DNA from: Paenibacillus larvae subsp. larvae
GTDB lineage: Bacteria > Bacillota > Bacilli > Paenibacillales > NBRC-103111
Direction: 5' to 3'
Length of the DNA: 64,000 nt
Assembly: GCF_002003265.1 (NCBI RefSeq)
Contig: NZ_CP019687.1
Span: forward strand, 2,655,001 to 2,719,000
The notes beneath the pieces were generated by a model. The model was not told the origin of the DNA and ran no database searches. It worked only from the letters and a program-made list of their open reading frames with translations. Position numbers and translations under genes: made by a program. Shown one piece after another: positions 36,528 to 45,350 of the stretch. The first letter of the stretch is position 1. The number at the start of each line of letters is the position of its first letter.

Positions 36528-37271
36528 TTAACGAACCATGGTGCCCATTCTTCCGGAGGATTCAAGCAGCAGCGGCGCGTATGCCTGCATCTGTTCCGGT
36601 GTCAGCCGGCTGATCGGCCCTGATATGGCAAGAGCCGCAACCAATTTGCCGGATCGGTTCAGGATGGGGGCCGACAAAGCAGCCGCCCCAGGCTCTCTTT
36701 CTTCCATACTGGTAGCAAAGCCCTGCTCTCTGGTTTCAGCCAGCTGTTTCAAAAAGGCAGTCGGATCAAGGCCGACCGAAGATCGGGCATCATGAGCCAA
36801 TTCAACCTGAAGAGCTTCGTCCCCAAACGCTACCAGTACTTTGCTGGAAGCTCCTACATACAGAGGCATTCTCGCCCCTACCGGAGCAACACGGCGGATC
36901 GCATGCTTGCTCTGAACAGCCTGAATCCGCACCCTTTCTTTGCCGTCACGGACATAGATCGAAATGGTCTCCCCTACTTGATCGCGCAGCCATTCCATCT
37001 CCGGAAGAAGGAGCATGCTTATATCATCACCCTGCGAAAGATTGGCCGATAGCTCCCAAACACTAAAACCCAGACGGTATTTATCTCCTGATGAATCGCG
37101 AAGAAGAAAACCTTTCCCCTCAAGAGATGCCAAAAGACGGTGAACCGTACTCTTGTGCAGGCCTGCCTGATTTGAAATTTCTGTAAGGGTTAACTCCGAC
37201 GAATCCCGAAAACATAGCAATATATCTAAAGCCCGTTCCACGGAACGGACGGTTAATTTATGTTCTTCCAT
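36528..37271 (-). CDS. IclR-family transcriptional regulator
   Basis: 247 residues. N-terminal winged helix (SVERALDILLCF, LTEISNQAGLHKSTVHRLLA) and C-terminal effector-binding IclR domain (PVGARMPLYVGASSKVLVAF, EEREPGAAALSAPILN). ATG preceded by a GGCGGTGG. Such regulators respond to small metabolites. Its own promoter region carries GTTTCACTATATGAAAC plus an overlapping GAAACATTGTTTC, and the same palindrome precedes acnA, so the two are likely co-regulated; effector unknown. Confidence 0.93.
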   Translation of the reverse strand: MEEHKLTVRSVERALDILLCFRDSSELTLTEISNQAGLHKSTVHRLLASLEGKGFLLRDSSGDKYRLGFSVWELSANLSQGDDISMLLLPEMEWLRDQVGETISIYVRDGKERVRIQAVQSKHAIRRVAPVGARMPLYVGASSKVLVAFGDEALQVELAHDARSSVGLDPTAFLKQLAETREQGFATSMEEREPGAAALSAPILNRSGKLVAALAISGPISRLTPEQMQAYAPLLLESSGRMGTMVR

Positions 37272-37286
37272 TTTTCCACCGCCTTA

Positions 37287-37303
37287 GTTTCACTATATGA
37301 AAC
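37287..37303. promoter_or_regulatory. IclR-type operator before iclR
   Basis: GTTTCACTATATGAAAC, same GTTTCA-N5-TGAAAC pattern as before acnA; next to it a further half-site forms GAAAC-ATT-GTTTC. Confidence 0.75.
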
Positions 37304-37315
37304 AATGTTTCTTAT

Positions 37316-37344
37316 AGTATAACTAAATTTAGATATTCCGTAAA
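37316..37344 (-). promoter_or_regulatory. iclR promoter
   Basis: Minus strand TTTACG (37344-37339), 17-base spacer, TATACT (37321-37316). The operator starts 12 bases downstream, fitting repression. Confidence 0.75.
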
Positions 37345-37608
37345 GAGATCAAAGAGAATTTAGGAATTATTTTTTACATTAAAAACCATATTACATATAG
37401 ATTACATTCCGTTAAATTTCGTTTACTCGTATTGACGCAGAAGGTTACAGAAGCATAAACTAAATACACCCCAATTATCTGAATTTTCTTTCTTCGATGA
37501 AACCATTTTCATCCTTCTTGGCAGACTTTATTTCCACATGATTTAAATACTGAGGTTCCCTTGCTTGGAAATACTCAGAACGTCATTACTTTTTAGGAGG
37601 GATGCCTT
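37345..37608. other. intergenic region before the hydrolase gene
   Basis: AT-rich, no gene or RNA recognised. The hydrolase promoter should lie here, but no convincing hexamers were found. Confidence 0.3.
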
Positions 37609-38640
37609 ATGTCAACAACTTCTGCCACTGAAACTCAGCTAACCCCCGCGGCTCTCGAACAACACCTTCCCGAGAAAGCTTCTTCTGGCAAAAGGAAAAT
37701 CATCTGGCTTGTGCTCGGCAGCTTTCTGATTCTGATCGTCAGCCTGATCCTTGCCTTTCATGCCTTTATCGCTTGGACGTTAGCCAGGCCCATTATTGCT
37801 CCATTATCCTCCAATCCTATGAAAGCCGTCAAACTGCCTTATGAGGATATCCGGTTTCCAAACAGTAATGGTTCTTCACACCTGGAAGGCTGGTACATCC
37901 CCGCCTCTTCCGGGGAGGATGCATCCACTGCTTCAGACAAAACCGTGATCTTCTCCCATGGATACGGGGGAAACCGGGAAGAACTATGGGTTCCATTGTA
38001 CAGTCTGGCAAAAGAACTTAACAAGCGCCATTATAACGTGGTTATGTTCGATTACGGCTATGTACAGCCGGGCAGTGAACGTATAGTTACGGCAGGGGTA
38101 CAGGAGTCTAAAGAGCTTCTTGGTGCTGTACAGTATGCCAGAGAACGCGGTGCAAGGGAAGTATACGTCTGGGGATTCTCTATGGGTGCGGGAACAGCCC
38201 TTCAGGCTGCCCTTCATTCTGATGATATTACCGGTATGATCCTTGACAGTACGTTCATATTGAACGCAGATACGCTTTATCACAATATGAAGCAATATGT
38301 TGATTTGCCCAAATTTCCGTCACTGAATCTGGTCCGCCTCTTCTTTCCCCTGATTAACGGTATTAGTCTGAATCAGGTTCCTTTCAGCAGCGTGACCAAT
38401 AAAAAGTACGATATCCCGATTTTCTTCATTCACGGAACCGATGATACTAAAGCACCTTATGAAATTATTGAAGGAGTCTATGACCGCCAAAAAGAAAACG
38501 CTTCATCCAAATTATGGATATATCCGGGTGGTCAGCATGAACTGATTTATCGGGCAGACCCCAAGGAATATATAGAGCAGACAATGAATTTTTTGCAGGA
38601 TATAGAGATTTCCCGGAATGTAAAAGTTGCATATGAATAA
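37609..38640 (+). CDS. membrane-anchored alpha/beta hydrolase
   Basis: 343 residues. One N-terminal helix (about 30-55), then a serine hydrolase domain: oxyanion SHGYGGNREE, nucleophile elbow GFSMGAG, acid HGTDDTKAPYE and catalytic His in GGQHE. Similar to the YqkD/BAAT-like S33 hydrolases found in Bacillales; substrate unknown, active site probably outside the membrane. ATG follows GGAGGG. The SOD-fusion gene starts 73 bases downstream in the same direction. Confidence 0.88.
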   Translation: MSTTSATETQLTPAALEQHLPEKASSGKRKIIWLVLGSFLILIVSLILAFHAFIAWTLARPIIAPLSSNPMKAVKLPYEDIRFPNSNGSSHLEGWYIPASSGEDASTASDKTVIFSHGYGGNREELWVPLYSLAKELNKRHYNVVMFDYGYVQPGSERIVTAGVQESKELLGAVQYARERGAREVYVWGFSMGAGTALQAALHSDDITGMILDSTFILNADTLYHNMKQYVDLPKFPSLNLVRLFFPLINGISLNQVPFSSVTNKKYDIPIFFIHGTDDTKAPYEIIEGVYDRQKENASSKLWIYPGGQHELIYRADPKEYIEQTMNFLQDIEISRNVKVAYE

Positions 38641-38713
38641 GAGAATAGAGTATAACGGAACAACTCTCGGAATATATAAACTACAAGGAAGTAGTCCAAG
38701 GAGGGTTGACCGC

Positions 38714-39994
38714 ATGCTTTTTGTATACGGCAGTTTGATGTCTATGAGAATTTTGGAAGAAATCCACTTTTGGAAAACCCAGGAGAAGGAACATACGGAA
38801 GTGATCCGTGCCCTGATTCCCAATCTGGAACCCAAATACGCAAAAGCCATGCAGGAATGGGAAGTCATATTTGAAAAAACGGAGATGTCTTCTTTGCAAT
38901 GGATTGAGTGGGTATCAGTTACCAAACGCCCGACTGACCCTTATCTCCAGCAGCAGCTGAATGAAATCATTCAAGTCTCTGTTTCACAGTCCAAAGAATT
39001 TATTTCACTCCTTTTGAACATGGAACACCACAGCAAGGCTGCCCAAAGCAGCCCTTTAATCAAAACGGTGATCGAACACATAATTCGAGAGTCAGAGTAT
39101 TTCCTTGGCGTAATTCAGGGGCTGCAAGCTTCAGGTCACTATCCCTATATGCCTGAAGGCCATGCACCCTATGGCGTACCGGCAGTTTCAGCCCCCCCTG
39201 CCTATCCTCTCCGTCAGCCTGCTGCGCCACAGCAGCAAGAGCCGGAAAAGAAGGAAAAGGAAGTCCGGATATCATCCTTGTCTAAAGACAGCGATGCCCC
39301 CGACCGTACCGAGCCTATGAAAAGTACAGGAGATTCAACCTGGAGCGATCCCCTTCGGGCACCGAAGCCTGTACCTATAGGAGGACACAAGCTTCCTCCC
39401 CTGCCTTATCCGTATAATGCGCTGGAGCCTTATATTGATGAGAAAACAATGCGAATTCACCACACGAAACATCATCAATCCTATGTGAACGATCTGAATA
39501 AGGCAGAAGTCATGCTGGCTAAAGAGCGGAAATCCGGTAATTTTGATCTCGTCAAGCATTGGGAACGTGAACTCGCGTTCAATGGTGCCGGACACTACCT
39601 GCATACCGTCTTCTGGAACAATATGAGCCCTAAAGGAGGAGGAAAGCCAAGAGGCCCTATTGCTGCGGAAATTGACCGTGTCTTTGGAGGATTTGAGCCG
39701 TTCAAAAAACATTTCTCAGCTGCCGCTGAAAAGGTGGAGGGCGGCGGATGGGCACTGCTGGTATGGAGCCCGCGCAGCCATCGCGTAGAGATTCTTCAGG
39801 CAGAAAAGCATCAGAATTTATCCCAATGGGACGTTATTCCTCTTCTTGTCCTGGATGTATGGGAGCATTCCTATTATTTGAAGCATCAGAGCGAACGGGC
39901 TAAATATATTGCAGACTGGTGGCACGTGGTCAATTGGGAGAATGTCAACGAACGTTATGAAAAAGCCAGCAAGCTTAAATGGATGCCCTTTTAA
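38714..39994 (+). CDS. DUF2935-superoxide dismutase fusion protein
   Basis: 426 residues in two parts. Residues 1-130 (RILEEIHFWKTQEKEHTEVI, KEFISLLLNMEHHSK, HIIRESEYFL) resemble DUF2935, a helical, His-rich metal-type module. A Pro/Glu/Lys-rich linker (about 155-220) leads to a Fe/Mn SOD domain with ligands in MRIHHTKHHQSYV, GAGHYLHTVFWN and LDVWEHSYYL. The ATG at 38714 has AAGGAGGG eight bases upstream; the longer frame to 38627 is not needed. It would remove superoxide and perhaps hold a second metal site. It has its own terminator and coexists with sodA at 53 kb. Confidence 0.88.
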   Translation: MLFVYGSLMSMRILEEIHFWKTQEKEHTEVIRALIPNLEPKYAKAMQEWEVIFEKTEMSSLQWIEWVSVTKRPTDPYLQQQLNEIIQVSVSQSKEFISLLLNMEHHSKAAQSSPLIKTVIEHIIRESEYFLGVIQGLQASGHYPYMPEGHAPYGVPAVSAPPAYPLRQPAAPQQQEPEKKEKEVRISSLSKDSDAPDRTEPMKSTGDSTWSDPLRAPKPVPIGGHKLPPLPYPYNALEPYIDEKTMRIHHTKHHQSYVNDLNKAEVMLAKERKSGNFDLVKHWERELAFNGAGHYLHTVFWNNMSPKGGGKPRGPIAAEIDRVFGGFEPFKKHFSAAAEKVEGGGWALLVWSPRSHRVEILQAEKHQNLSQWDVIPLLVLDVWEHSYYLKHQSERAKYIADWWHVVNWENVNERYEKASKLKWMPF

Positions 39995-40010
39995 CCAGGG
40001 GAAGCACAGG

Positions 40011-40053
40011 CTGATTACCCGGAAATTTCTATTACCGGGTAATCAGTTTTTTT
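40011..40053 (+). terminator. terminator after the SOD fusion gene
   Basis: CTGATTACCCGG...CCGGGTAATCAG followed by TTTTTTTA. Confidence 0.92.
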
Positions 40054-40214
40054 ATAGGGGACAGATATCTTGCGAAATTATCTACCCGTAAGGCATTAGC
40101 ATGTCGCAATAGTCAAAAAAATATTTAACCCATAAAACCCCTTATATGTTTATTATTGAAAATATAATCATATAATGAATCAGAGATATTCATTTAATTT
40201 AGCAAGAAAATACT

Positions 40215-40805
40215 TCAATCTTTGATCAGGGAAAGAAACTCGGCCCGTAATGCGGCATCTGTTCGGAAAATGCCCCTTACGGCAGAAGTTACGGTCTTGC
40301 TTCCTGGCTTTTTCACTCCTCTGGAACACATGCACAAATGCTCCCCGTCTACCATTACCATGATACCCTGGGGTTTCAATACTTCTTCGATAATGTCAGC
40401 AATCTGGGATGTTATGCGTTCCTGTACCTGAAGTTTACGGGTCACCGCTTCAACAAGACGGGCAAATTTGCTGAGGCCTGCAATCTTGCCGCTCGGAATA
40501 TATCCAATATGGACTTTTCCGAAGAAAGGTGCCATATGATGTTCACACTGGCTGTAGTATACAATATCTTTCACGATAACAAGTTCCTCATGGTTTTCGT
40601 CGAATGTGACCCCTAGCACTTCTTCATAGTCTGCCTCGTAACCCCCGAAGATTTCTTCATACATGCGGGTAACCCGAGCAGGTGTATCCAAAAGGCCTTC
40701 GCGGTCCACATCTTCACCGATTAGCCTTAAAATTTCGCGTATATGATACTCTATCTGTTCCCTGTTTTCCGCTACTTGTCCATTCCTGTGTTCTTTAGCT
40801 GGCAT
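40215..40805 (-). CDS. folE: GTP cyclohydrolase I
   Basis: First step of folate synthesis, GTP to dihydroneopterin triphosphate. 196 residues. Zn ligands in [12 protein letters not shown] and [10 protein letters not shown], plus [18 protein letters not shown] and the substrate segment [12 protein letters not shown] follows AGGAGG. Monocistronic; the product also feeds queuosine, whose reductase queG lies 2 kb away. Confidence 0.97.
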   Translation of the reverse strand: MPAKEHRNGQVAENREQIEYHIREILRLIGEDVDREGLLDTPARVTRMYEEIFGGYEADYEEVLGVTFDENHEELVIVKDIVYYSQCEHHMAPFFGKVHIGYIPSGKIAGLSKFARLVEAVTRKLQVQERITSQIADIIEEVLKPQGIMVMVDGEHLCMCSRGVKKPGSKTVTSAVRGIFRTDAALRAEFLSLIKD

Positions 40806-41054
40806 GGTTAGTTCCTCCTACCCGTATCTGCAATGCTGCTTTTTTCTATTCATTTTATCACAAACCTGCAAAAAATAAGCCTACCCATTTGCAGGAAAAT
40901 CTCATACTCAATGTATCATACTACCACAATTTACAAACTTTCTCTAGTGACACCCTATCCATATTAAGCGGACTGTTCATTGTCCTTTTGAAGGACGGGG
41001 AAGTTTTCCTGCCCTAAAAACACAGCTTGTATCATGCTGCTTTCTAGTCTTGCA
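40806..41054. other. intergenic region between folE and yneF
   Basis: No gene recognised. Contains several short hairpins (for example GTCCTT/AAGGAC near 40990-41000) and an AT-rich part before folE that should hold its promoter. Confidence 0.3.
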
Positions 41055-41092
41055 AATATAAAGGAAGATGCTCTTGGACGAGCACCTTCCTT
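41055..41092 (-). terminator. yneF terminator
   Basis: AAGGTGCTC-gtccaa-GAGCATCTT hairpin followed by CCTTTATATTTG; about 70 bases past yneF. Confidence 0.65.
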
Positions 41093-41160
41093 AGACCCGG
41101 ACTAATTCGATATAGGATGTTGAATCCATATTATCATTCAGATTTCCGGATAGATTCATG

Positions 41161-41370
41161 TTACTTTCTTTTTTTGTTTTTCATCATATTCTGGACTTTA
41201 TTCATTTGTTGTTTATTCATGTTATAGCCCATTTGTCTAGCCATTTTTTGGATCATCTCAGGATCATTCTGCATTTTCTCAAGCTGCTTGCGTAAATAGA
41301 AGACCCCGATGATAAAGCCCAGTATCAGCCCGACAATCAGCGTGATAATGGGAATAATGTAACTCCACAT
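41161..41370 (-). CDS. yneF: YneF-family small membrane protein (UPF0154)
   Basis: 69 residues: one N-terminal helix (WSYIIPIITLIVGLILGFII), then a cytoplasmic helix with LRKQLEKMQNDPEMIQKMAR and a Lys-rich end. This matches YneF/UPF0154 of Bacillales in length and layout. Function unknown. A good ribosome binding site (GGGGGAAAG) precedes the ATG. Confidence 0.9.
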   Translation of the reverse strand: MWSYIIPIITLIVGLILGFIIGVFYLRKQLEKMQNDPEMIQKMARQMGYNMNKQQMNKVQNMMKNKKRK

Positions 41371-41470
41371 GGTCTTTCCCCCTGCAACGATTAATTAGTC
41401 GGGTCCACTTCAAACCGGACGGCAATCTCACGTTAGGGAATTATTCCATTTTAAAAGTGAACCTTCATTA

Positions 41471-42505
41471 TTATACCAAAACCTGTTCAATAAACACAGT
41501 AGTTTGCTTGGCTAAATCAATTTCTTTTACATCGAAGTCCTGCATCCCGCCATCCTGCTTCACAACACGCACAACAGGGCGTCCGGGGAGCCCCCTGTGC
41601 TGACCCACTACTACTCCGGTTTCTCTGGTCGACAATTTGACAGATGTCCCGGTGGGATAAACGGATACAGTTCTCAGGAAGTGAATCAGCACTTCGTGGT
41701 CCAACTGCTTCTCAGCCAGAGCCATCATATGCTCGCAAGCCTCATGAGGCAGCATCCGGGTTCCTTGTTCTCCTGTCTGGTGAAGCAGATTGTCATATAT
41801 ATTGGCCACAGCTACGATCTTGGCATATATATGAATCTCATCCCCTGTCAGCCCCCGTGGCTTTCCTGATCCATCCAGCCACTCGTGATGCTGAAAGGCG
41901 GCATGGGCAATTAACAGATTATATTCCCGCTTGCTCTTCAGCAGGTCAAATCCCCTCCAGGCATGATGCTTCTTGGGATCTTCAGCAGCATCCGCGATGA
42001 GATCCAATTTGCCGATATCATGAAGAAGAGCCCCGATCGCCAGATCCTTAAGCTGGGCAGGTCCCATTCCCATGTTAATTCCCACCAGAACTGATATCGT
42101 GCATACATTCAGTGCATGCAAATACATCTCATTATCTTTAGTCCGGATATCCGTCAGCTGCACTAGTACGTCTTTATTCTTCATCACTTCATCCACCAAG
42201 GCATCTGCACTCGTACTGATCGCTTTCGTGCCAAATTCCTTGCCTGAACGGATAGATTGGAACATCTCGTCCATCTGATTAATGACAAACCGTTTGGTTT
42301 CTTCCGATACAACGTCCGTAATCTCCACATCATCCGTAAAAGGATCCTGAATATAGAGCATGGTGACTCCGATTCGCCGCAGAGTGGTAATCATATATAC
42401 GGTCAGCTGTACCCCCTCGGCAAGCATCACCGCCCCGCTGCTGGAAAATATAGTTCTGCCTAAATATTGTCCCGGTTCTACGGAATCTACATGCACATAC
42501 TTCAT
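41471..42505 (-). CDS. HD-GYP-like phosphohydrolase (variant GYP motif)
   Basis: 344 residues. An N-terminal 100-residue region leads to an HD domain with ALLHDIGKLDL (HD pair) and AHAAFQHHEWLDGSGKPRGL. In active c-di-GMP phosphodiesterases the latter reads DGxGYP; here Tyr is Lys (GSGKP), so the family motif is altered though the His and Asp ligands remain. ATG follows GGGGAAAAG. Probably cytosolic signalling or a binding protein; c-di-GMP activity is uncertain. Confidence 0.85.
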   Translation of the reverse strand: MKYVHVDSVEPGQYLGRTIFSSSGAVMLAEGVQLTVYMITTLRRIGVTMLYIQDPFTDDVEITDVVSEETKRFVINQMDEMFQSIRSGKEFGTKAISTSADALVDEVMKNKDVLVQLTDIRTKDNEMYLHALNVCTISVLVGINMGMGPAQLKDLAIGALLHDIGKLDLIADAAEDPKKHHAWRGFDLLKSKREYNLLIAHAAFQHHEWLDGSGKPRGLTGDEIHIYAKIVAVANIYDNLLHQTGEQGTRMLPHEACEHMMALAEKQLDHEVLIHFLRTVSVYPTGTSVKLSTRETGVVVGQHRGLPGRPVVRVVKQDGGMQDFDVKEIDLAKQTTVFIEQVLV

Positions 42506-42575
42506 CTTTTCCCCACTCCAAACACTAGGTTCTCACGCGGTCTTCCACTATCTCATCCTGATCGGAATCGGATTA

Positions 42576-43745
42576 TTATCCTTCCTGACTCAACCGGTCT
42601 GCCGCTTTTTGCAGAGCAAACCTTACAGTCTCATCCTGCTCTTTCTCCAAGAACTCCCGTATCCAGGTACCGGCTTCATCTCCTCCAATTTTCCCCAGGG
42701 CCCAGGCGGCTGTTTCGCGGATTTCCGGGCGGGGGTCAGTCTGAAGAAGCTTACCAAGTAAAGGTACGGCACTCCGGTCTTTAAATTTGCTCAGGCCAAT
42801 GATGGCATTGCGTTGAATAAGCTTTTTGCCCCTCCAGGAGGAAGCACTACTGCCGTACTGTTCCTTATATTCCCGGTTGCTCATGGTCAAAAGGGGTTGC
42901 AGCAGCGGTTTAACCTTCTCAGGGTCTGGCTGCATTTCCGGATGATAGGTCCAATTTTTCCCCTTATTATGCGGACAAACCATTTGACAGGTGTCACATC
43001 CATAGAGACGGTTTCCGATCTTTTCCTTGAATTCATCCTCAATAACCCCTTTGGTTTGGGTCAAAAAAGAAATGCAGCGGCTGGCGTTCAGCTGCCCCGG
43101 TCCGACCAGTGCCCCTGTTGGACATGCATCGATGCAGATCGTGCAGTCCCCGCACTGGTCCATAATAGATGTATCGGCTGGAAAAGGGATATTTGTAATC
43201 ATATCGCCCAAAAATACCCATGAACCATACTCGGGTGTTATAATGGCGCAGTTTTTGCCGGTCCAGCCGATACCTGCCCGTTCGGCAACAGCCCGGTCAA
43301 CCAGAGCACCCGTATCCACCATGCTTTCCATTCTTGCTTCCGGTACCCTTTCCCGGATAAAAGCTTCCAAACGCTCAAGCCGTACTTTAAGCACTCGATG
43401 GTAATCTTCTCCCCAAGCTGAACGGGAAATGATCCCCCGATAACCCCCTGGCTCAGAACGGGGAGGATTGCTTATTTTGGATGGGTAAGCAACGGCTATC
43501 GAAATAATGGATCGCGGCTTTCCTTCAAAATTCAACTCCGGATATACCCTTTTGTCAATATCCGGTTCTTCAAAACCGGATTCATACCCTTTTTCCCGAT
43601 GCTGCAGTAAAATTTCTTTAAGCTCCAGGAACGGATCCGCAGAAGCAAAGCCTATTTTATCTATGCCTAGTGATGGAGCCGCTTGAATGATTTCCTCTTT
43701 CAATTCCCTCCAATCCCGTTTTAAGTTTGTATGCCCCTTTGTCAT
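42576..43745 (-). CDS. queG: epoxyqueuosine reductase
   Basis: Reduces epoxyqueuosine to queuosine in tRNA; cobalamin and two [4Fe-4S] clusters. 389 residues. Cluster motifs CGDCTICIDACPTGAL and CDTCQMVCPHNKG; a C-terminal HEAT-like part (SAVPLLGKLLQTDPRPEIRE, AAWALGKIGG) typical of the Bacillus YhbA/QueG form. ATG follows AGGAG at 12 bases. The DUF402 gene ends 28 bases upstream in the same direction, so they may be one operon. Confidence 0.95.
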   Translation of the reverse strand: MTKGHTNLKRDWRELKEEIIQAAPSLGIDKIGFASADPFLELKEILLQHREKGYESGFEEPDIDKRVYPELNFEGKPRSIISIAVAYPSKISNPPRSEPGGYRGIISRSAWGEDYHRVLKVRLERLEAFIRERVPEARMESMVDTGALVDRAVAERAGIGWTGKNCAIITPEYGSWVFLGDMITNIPFPADTSIMDQCGDCTICIDACPTGALVGPGQLNASRCISFLTQTKGVIEDEFKEKIGNRLYGCDTCQMVCPHNKGKNWTYHPEMQPDPEKVKPLLQPLLTMSNREYKEQYGSSASSWRGKKLIQRNAIIGLSKFKDRSAVPLLGKLLQTDPRPEIRETAAWALGKIGGDEAGTWIREFLEKEQDETVRFALQKAADRLSQEG

Positions 43746-43773
43746 TTCTGTTCACTGCTCCTAATTGATATTC

Positions 43774-44361
43774 TTACGACTCATCCTTTCCTGCTTGCTG
43801 ATTCTCAGCCTGATCATTCTGACTTTGCTTATACAGGTCATAATAATGATAAACCCAGTCATCGTGAAAAGGTGGTTTTCCCTTTTTTATTTTAGACAGT
43901 AGAGTATGGAGGCCGTTCATAATCTTTTTTTCCACAAACGGGGTATAACGATACATCCACTTGTGGCGCTCGTACTCTTCTTGGTCAACGACATGTATAT
44001 CTCCGCCCGGGAATTTTATCGCATCCAGGTCATAATCAATATAGGTAAGGGTTTGATAATATAGATACGGTGGAGAAGCAACATTACAATAATAGCGGAT
44101 GCCTGTATTTTCGATTAGTGCAATCACATTATGCCATTGCCGCGGAATAAAAAAAGAGACTCCCGGAATCCGGCTTGTCCATTCTTTTCCGTCAGCCTCT
44201 TGAATTTTGGTCTGATTATTGACAAGAACAATCATACCTTCCTCCCTGTGAAGAGGGCACAAAAACTCTTCTGCAACACGCCAGTTTTCCAGCCAGGTCC
44301 GGTGTAGATCCCCGTCATGCTTAAAGCTCTTGATTACGTAAGATTGTCTATTATGTCTCAT
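43774..44361 (-). CDS. DUF402 nucleoside tri-/diphosphatase (Ntdp/YgaC-like)
   Basis: 195 residues, matching the Ntdp family that hydrolyses nucleoside tri- and diphosphates. Seen: IKSFKHDGDLHRTW, VNNQTKIQEADGKEW, YYCNVASPPY, YIDYDLDAIKFPGGD with acidic metal ligands, and EEYERHK. The first ATG (44361) has AAGGGC nine bases upstream; a TTG four codons earlier is less likely. Followed closely by queG. Confidence 0.85.
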   Translation of the reverse strand: MRHNRQSYVIKSFKHDGDLHRTWLENWRVAEEFLCPLHREEGMIVLVNNQTKIQEADGKEWTSRIPGVSFFIPRQWHNVIALIENTGIRYYCNVASPPYLYYQTLTYIDYDLDAIKFPGGDIHVVDQEEYERHKWMYRYTPFVEKKIMNGLHTLLSKIKKGKPPFHDDWVYHYYDLYKQSQNDQAENQQAGKDES

Positions 44362-44576
44362 TTGAAACAAGCCCTTCTTTGTAGAGTATCAACTACCCGG
44401 GATCACGCTTTCTTCAATTTTGAACGGCTTATACAAGCGGCAATTTGCTAAAAATCATTCAATGGAATTATGCGAAATTACCAACAAGAGGAAACGGCTT
44501 AGCTGTCCATAAAGAAGTCAGTCGTTTCCCTAATCCTCGAATTCAACCAGCACTGGATCATTCAGTTCTTATAATA

Positions 44577-44625
44577 AGAAAAGCATATCTTTAGCCCAAT
44601 TGCAATGAGAGCCTGGATATGCTTG
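44577..44625 (-). terminator. terminator after the GNAT gene
   Basis: AAGCATATC...GATATGCTT followed by TTCTTATT on the minus strand. Confidence 0.65.
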
Positions 44626-44641
44626 AAGGAAACTGTACAAG

Positions 44642-45070
44642 CTACATGCTTGCTTGTTTTAGTATGGAAAGCCCATTTGCCCGGCTGAAATCAGAGGCGC
44701 TGTAACCCGCAGATTCATAAACAGGCAAAATTCGTTCGTTGAACTGGTCAACATTCACGATAATCTTGTGAACATGCCGTTGGAGAAATCTCTGTCTCAT
44801 GGACTCGATCAATAATTTGCCGACTCCTTTACGACGGTGGGAAGGTTCTACTGCCACTCGGTAGTAGTATCCGTTATCGTTATCGATTGTACCGATTATC
44901 AGGCCTATTACTTCTTCCTGCTCCTCTGCAACCAGCACCAGTTCCCCATCCCAATGAAGCTGTTTGGCAAACGCTTTAATCGTTTCATCAAAGCAATCCT
45001 CACTTAGACAATTCTGCAGGAGCACGGTTACAGAATGGTAATCAGACAGTTGAAATGAACGTACATGCAT
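44642..45070 (-). CDS. GNAT-family N-acetyltransferase
   Basis: 142 residues, one acetyl-CoA-binding fold: VRSFQLSDYHSV, VIGLIIGTIDND, and the CoA loop VEPSHRRKGVGKLLIESM, then INVDQFNERILPVYESAGY. Substrate unknown. The longer frame starts at 45100, but the ATG at 45070 follows AGGAGAGACC. Monocistronic. Confidence 0.88.
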   Translation of the reverse strand: MHVRSFQLSDYHSVTVLLQNCLSEDCFDETIKAFAKQLHWDGELVLVAEEQEEVIGLIIGTIDNDNGYYYRVAVEPSHRRKGVGKLLIESMRQRFLQRHVHKIIVNVDQFNERILPVYESAGYSASDFSRANGLSILKQASM

Positions 45071-45100
45071 GAGGGTCTCTCCTAGTTTTATAATATTCAA

Positions 45101-45309
45101 CCCTTTAACTATACTACAAAATAAGAGAGAATCCTGCTGTAATTTTAAATAAAACCGCGAAAAAGCGCAAAAAAAATATTTTTATGCGTGAGAACGCTCA
45201 AATTTAAGCGTTTTCATAGAAATTCGGCCTCTTTTTAACCAATGGATGTTTTTATTAGTCATATTTTCCACCGGGCAAAAGATTTTGCTGCGCGCTGTTC
45301 ATCAGGGTC
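45101..45309. other. intergenic region between opuCD and the GNAT gene
   Basis: AT-rich; a GAACGCTCAAATTTAAGCGTTTTC hairpin-like stretch near 45192-45220. No gene seen. Confidence 0.3.
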
Positions 45310-45342
45310 AATAATACGATAGCCGTACCCGAAGGTACGGCT
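45310..45342 (-). terminator. terminator after opuCD
   Basis: AGCCGTACC-TTCG-GGTACGGCT with a stable TTCG-type loop, then ATCGTATTATTG. Confidence 0.75.
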
Positions 45343-45350
45343 GCTGAATT

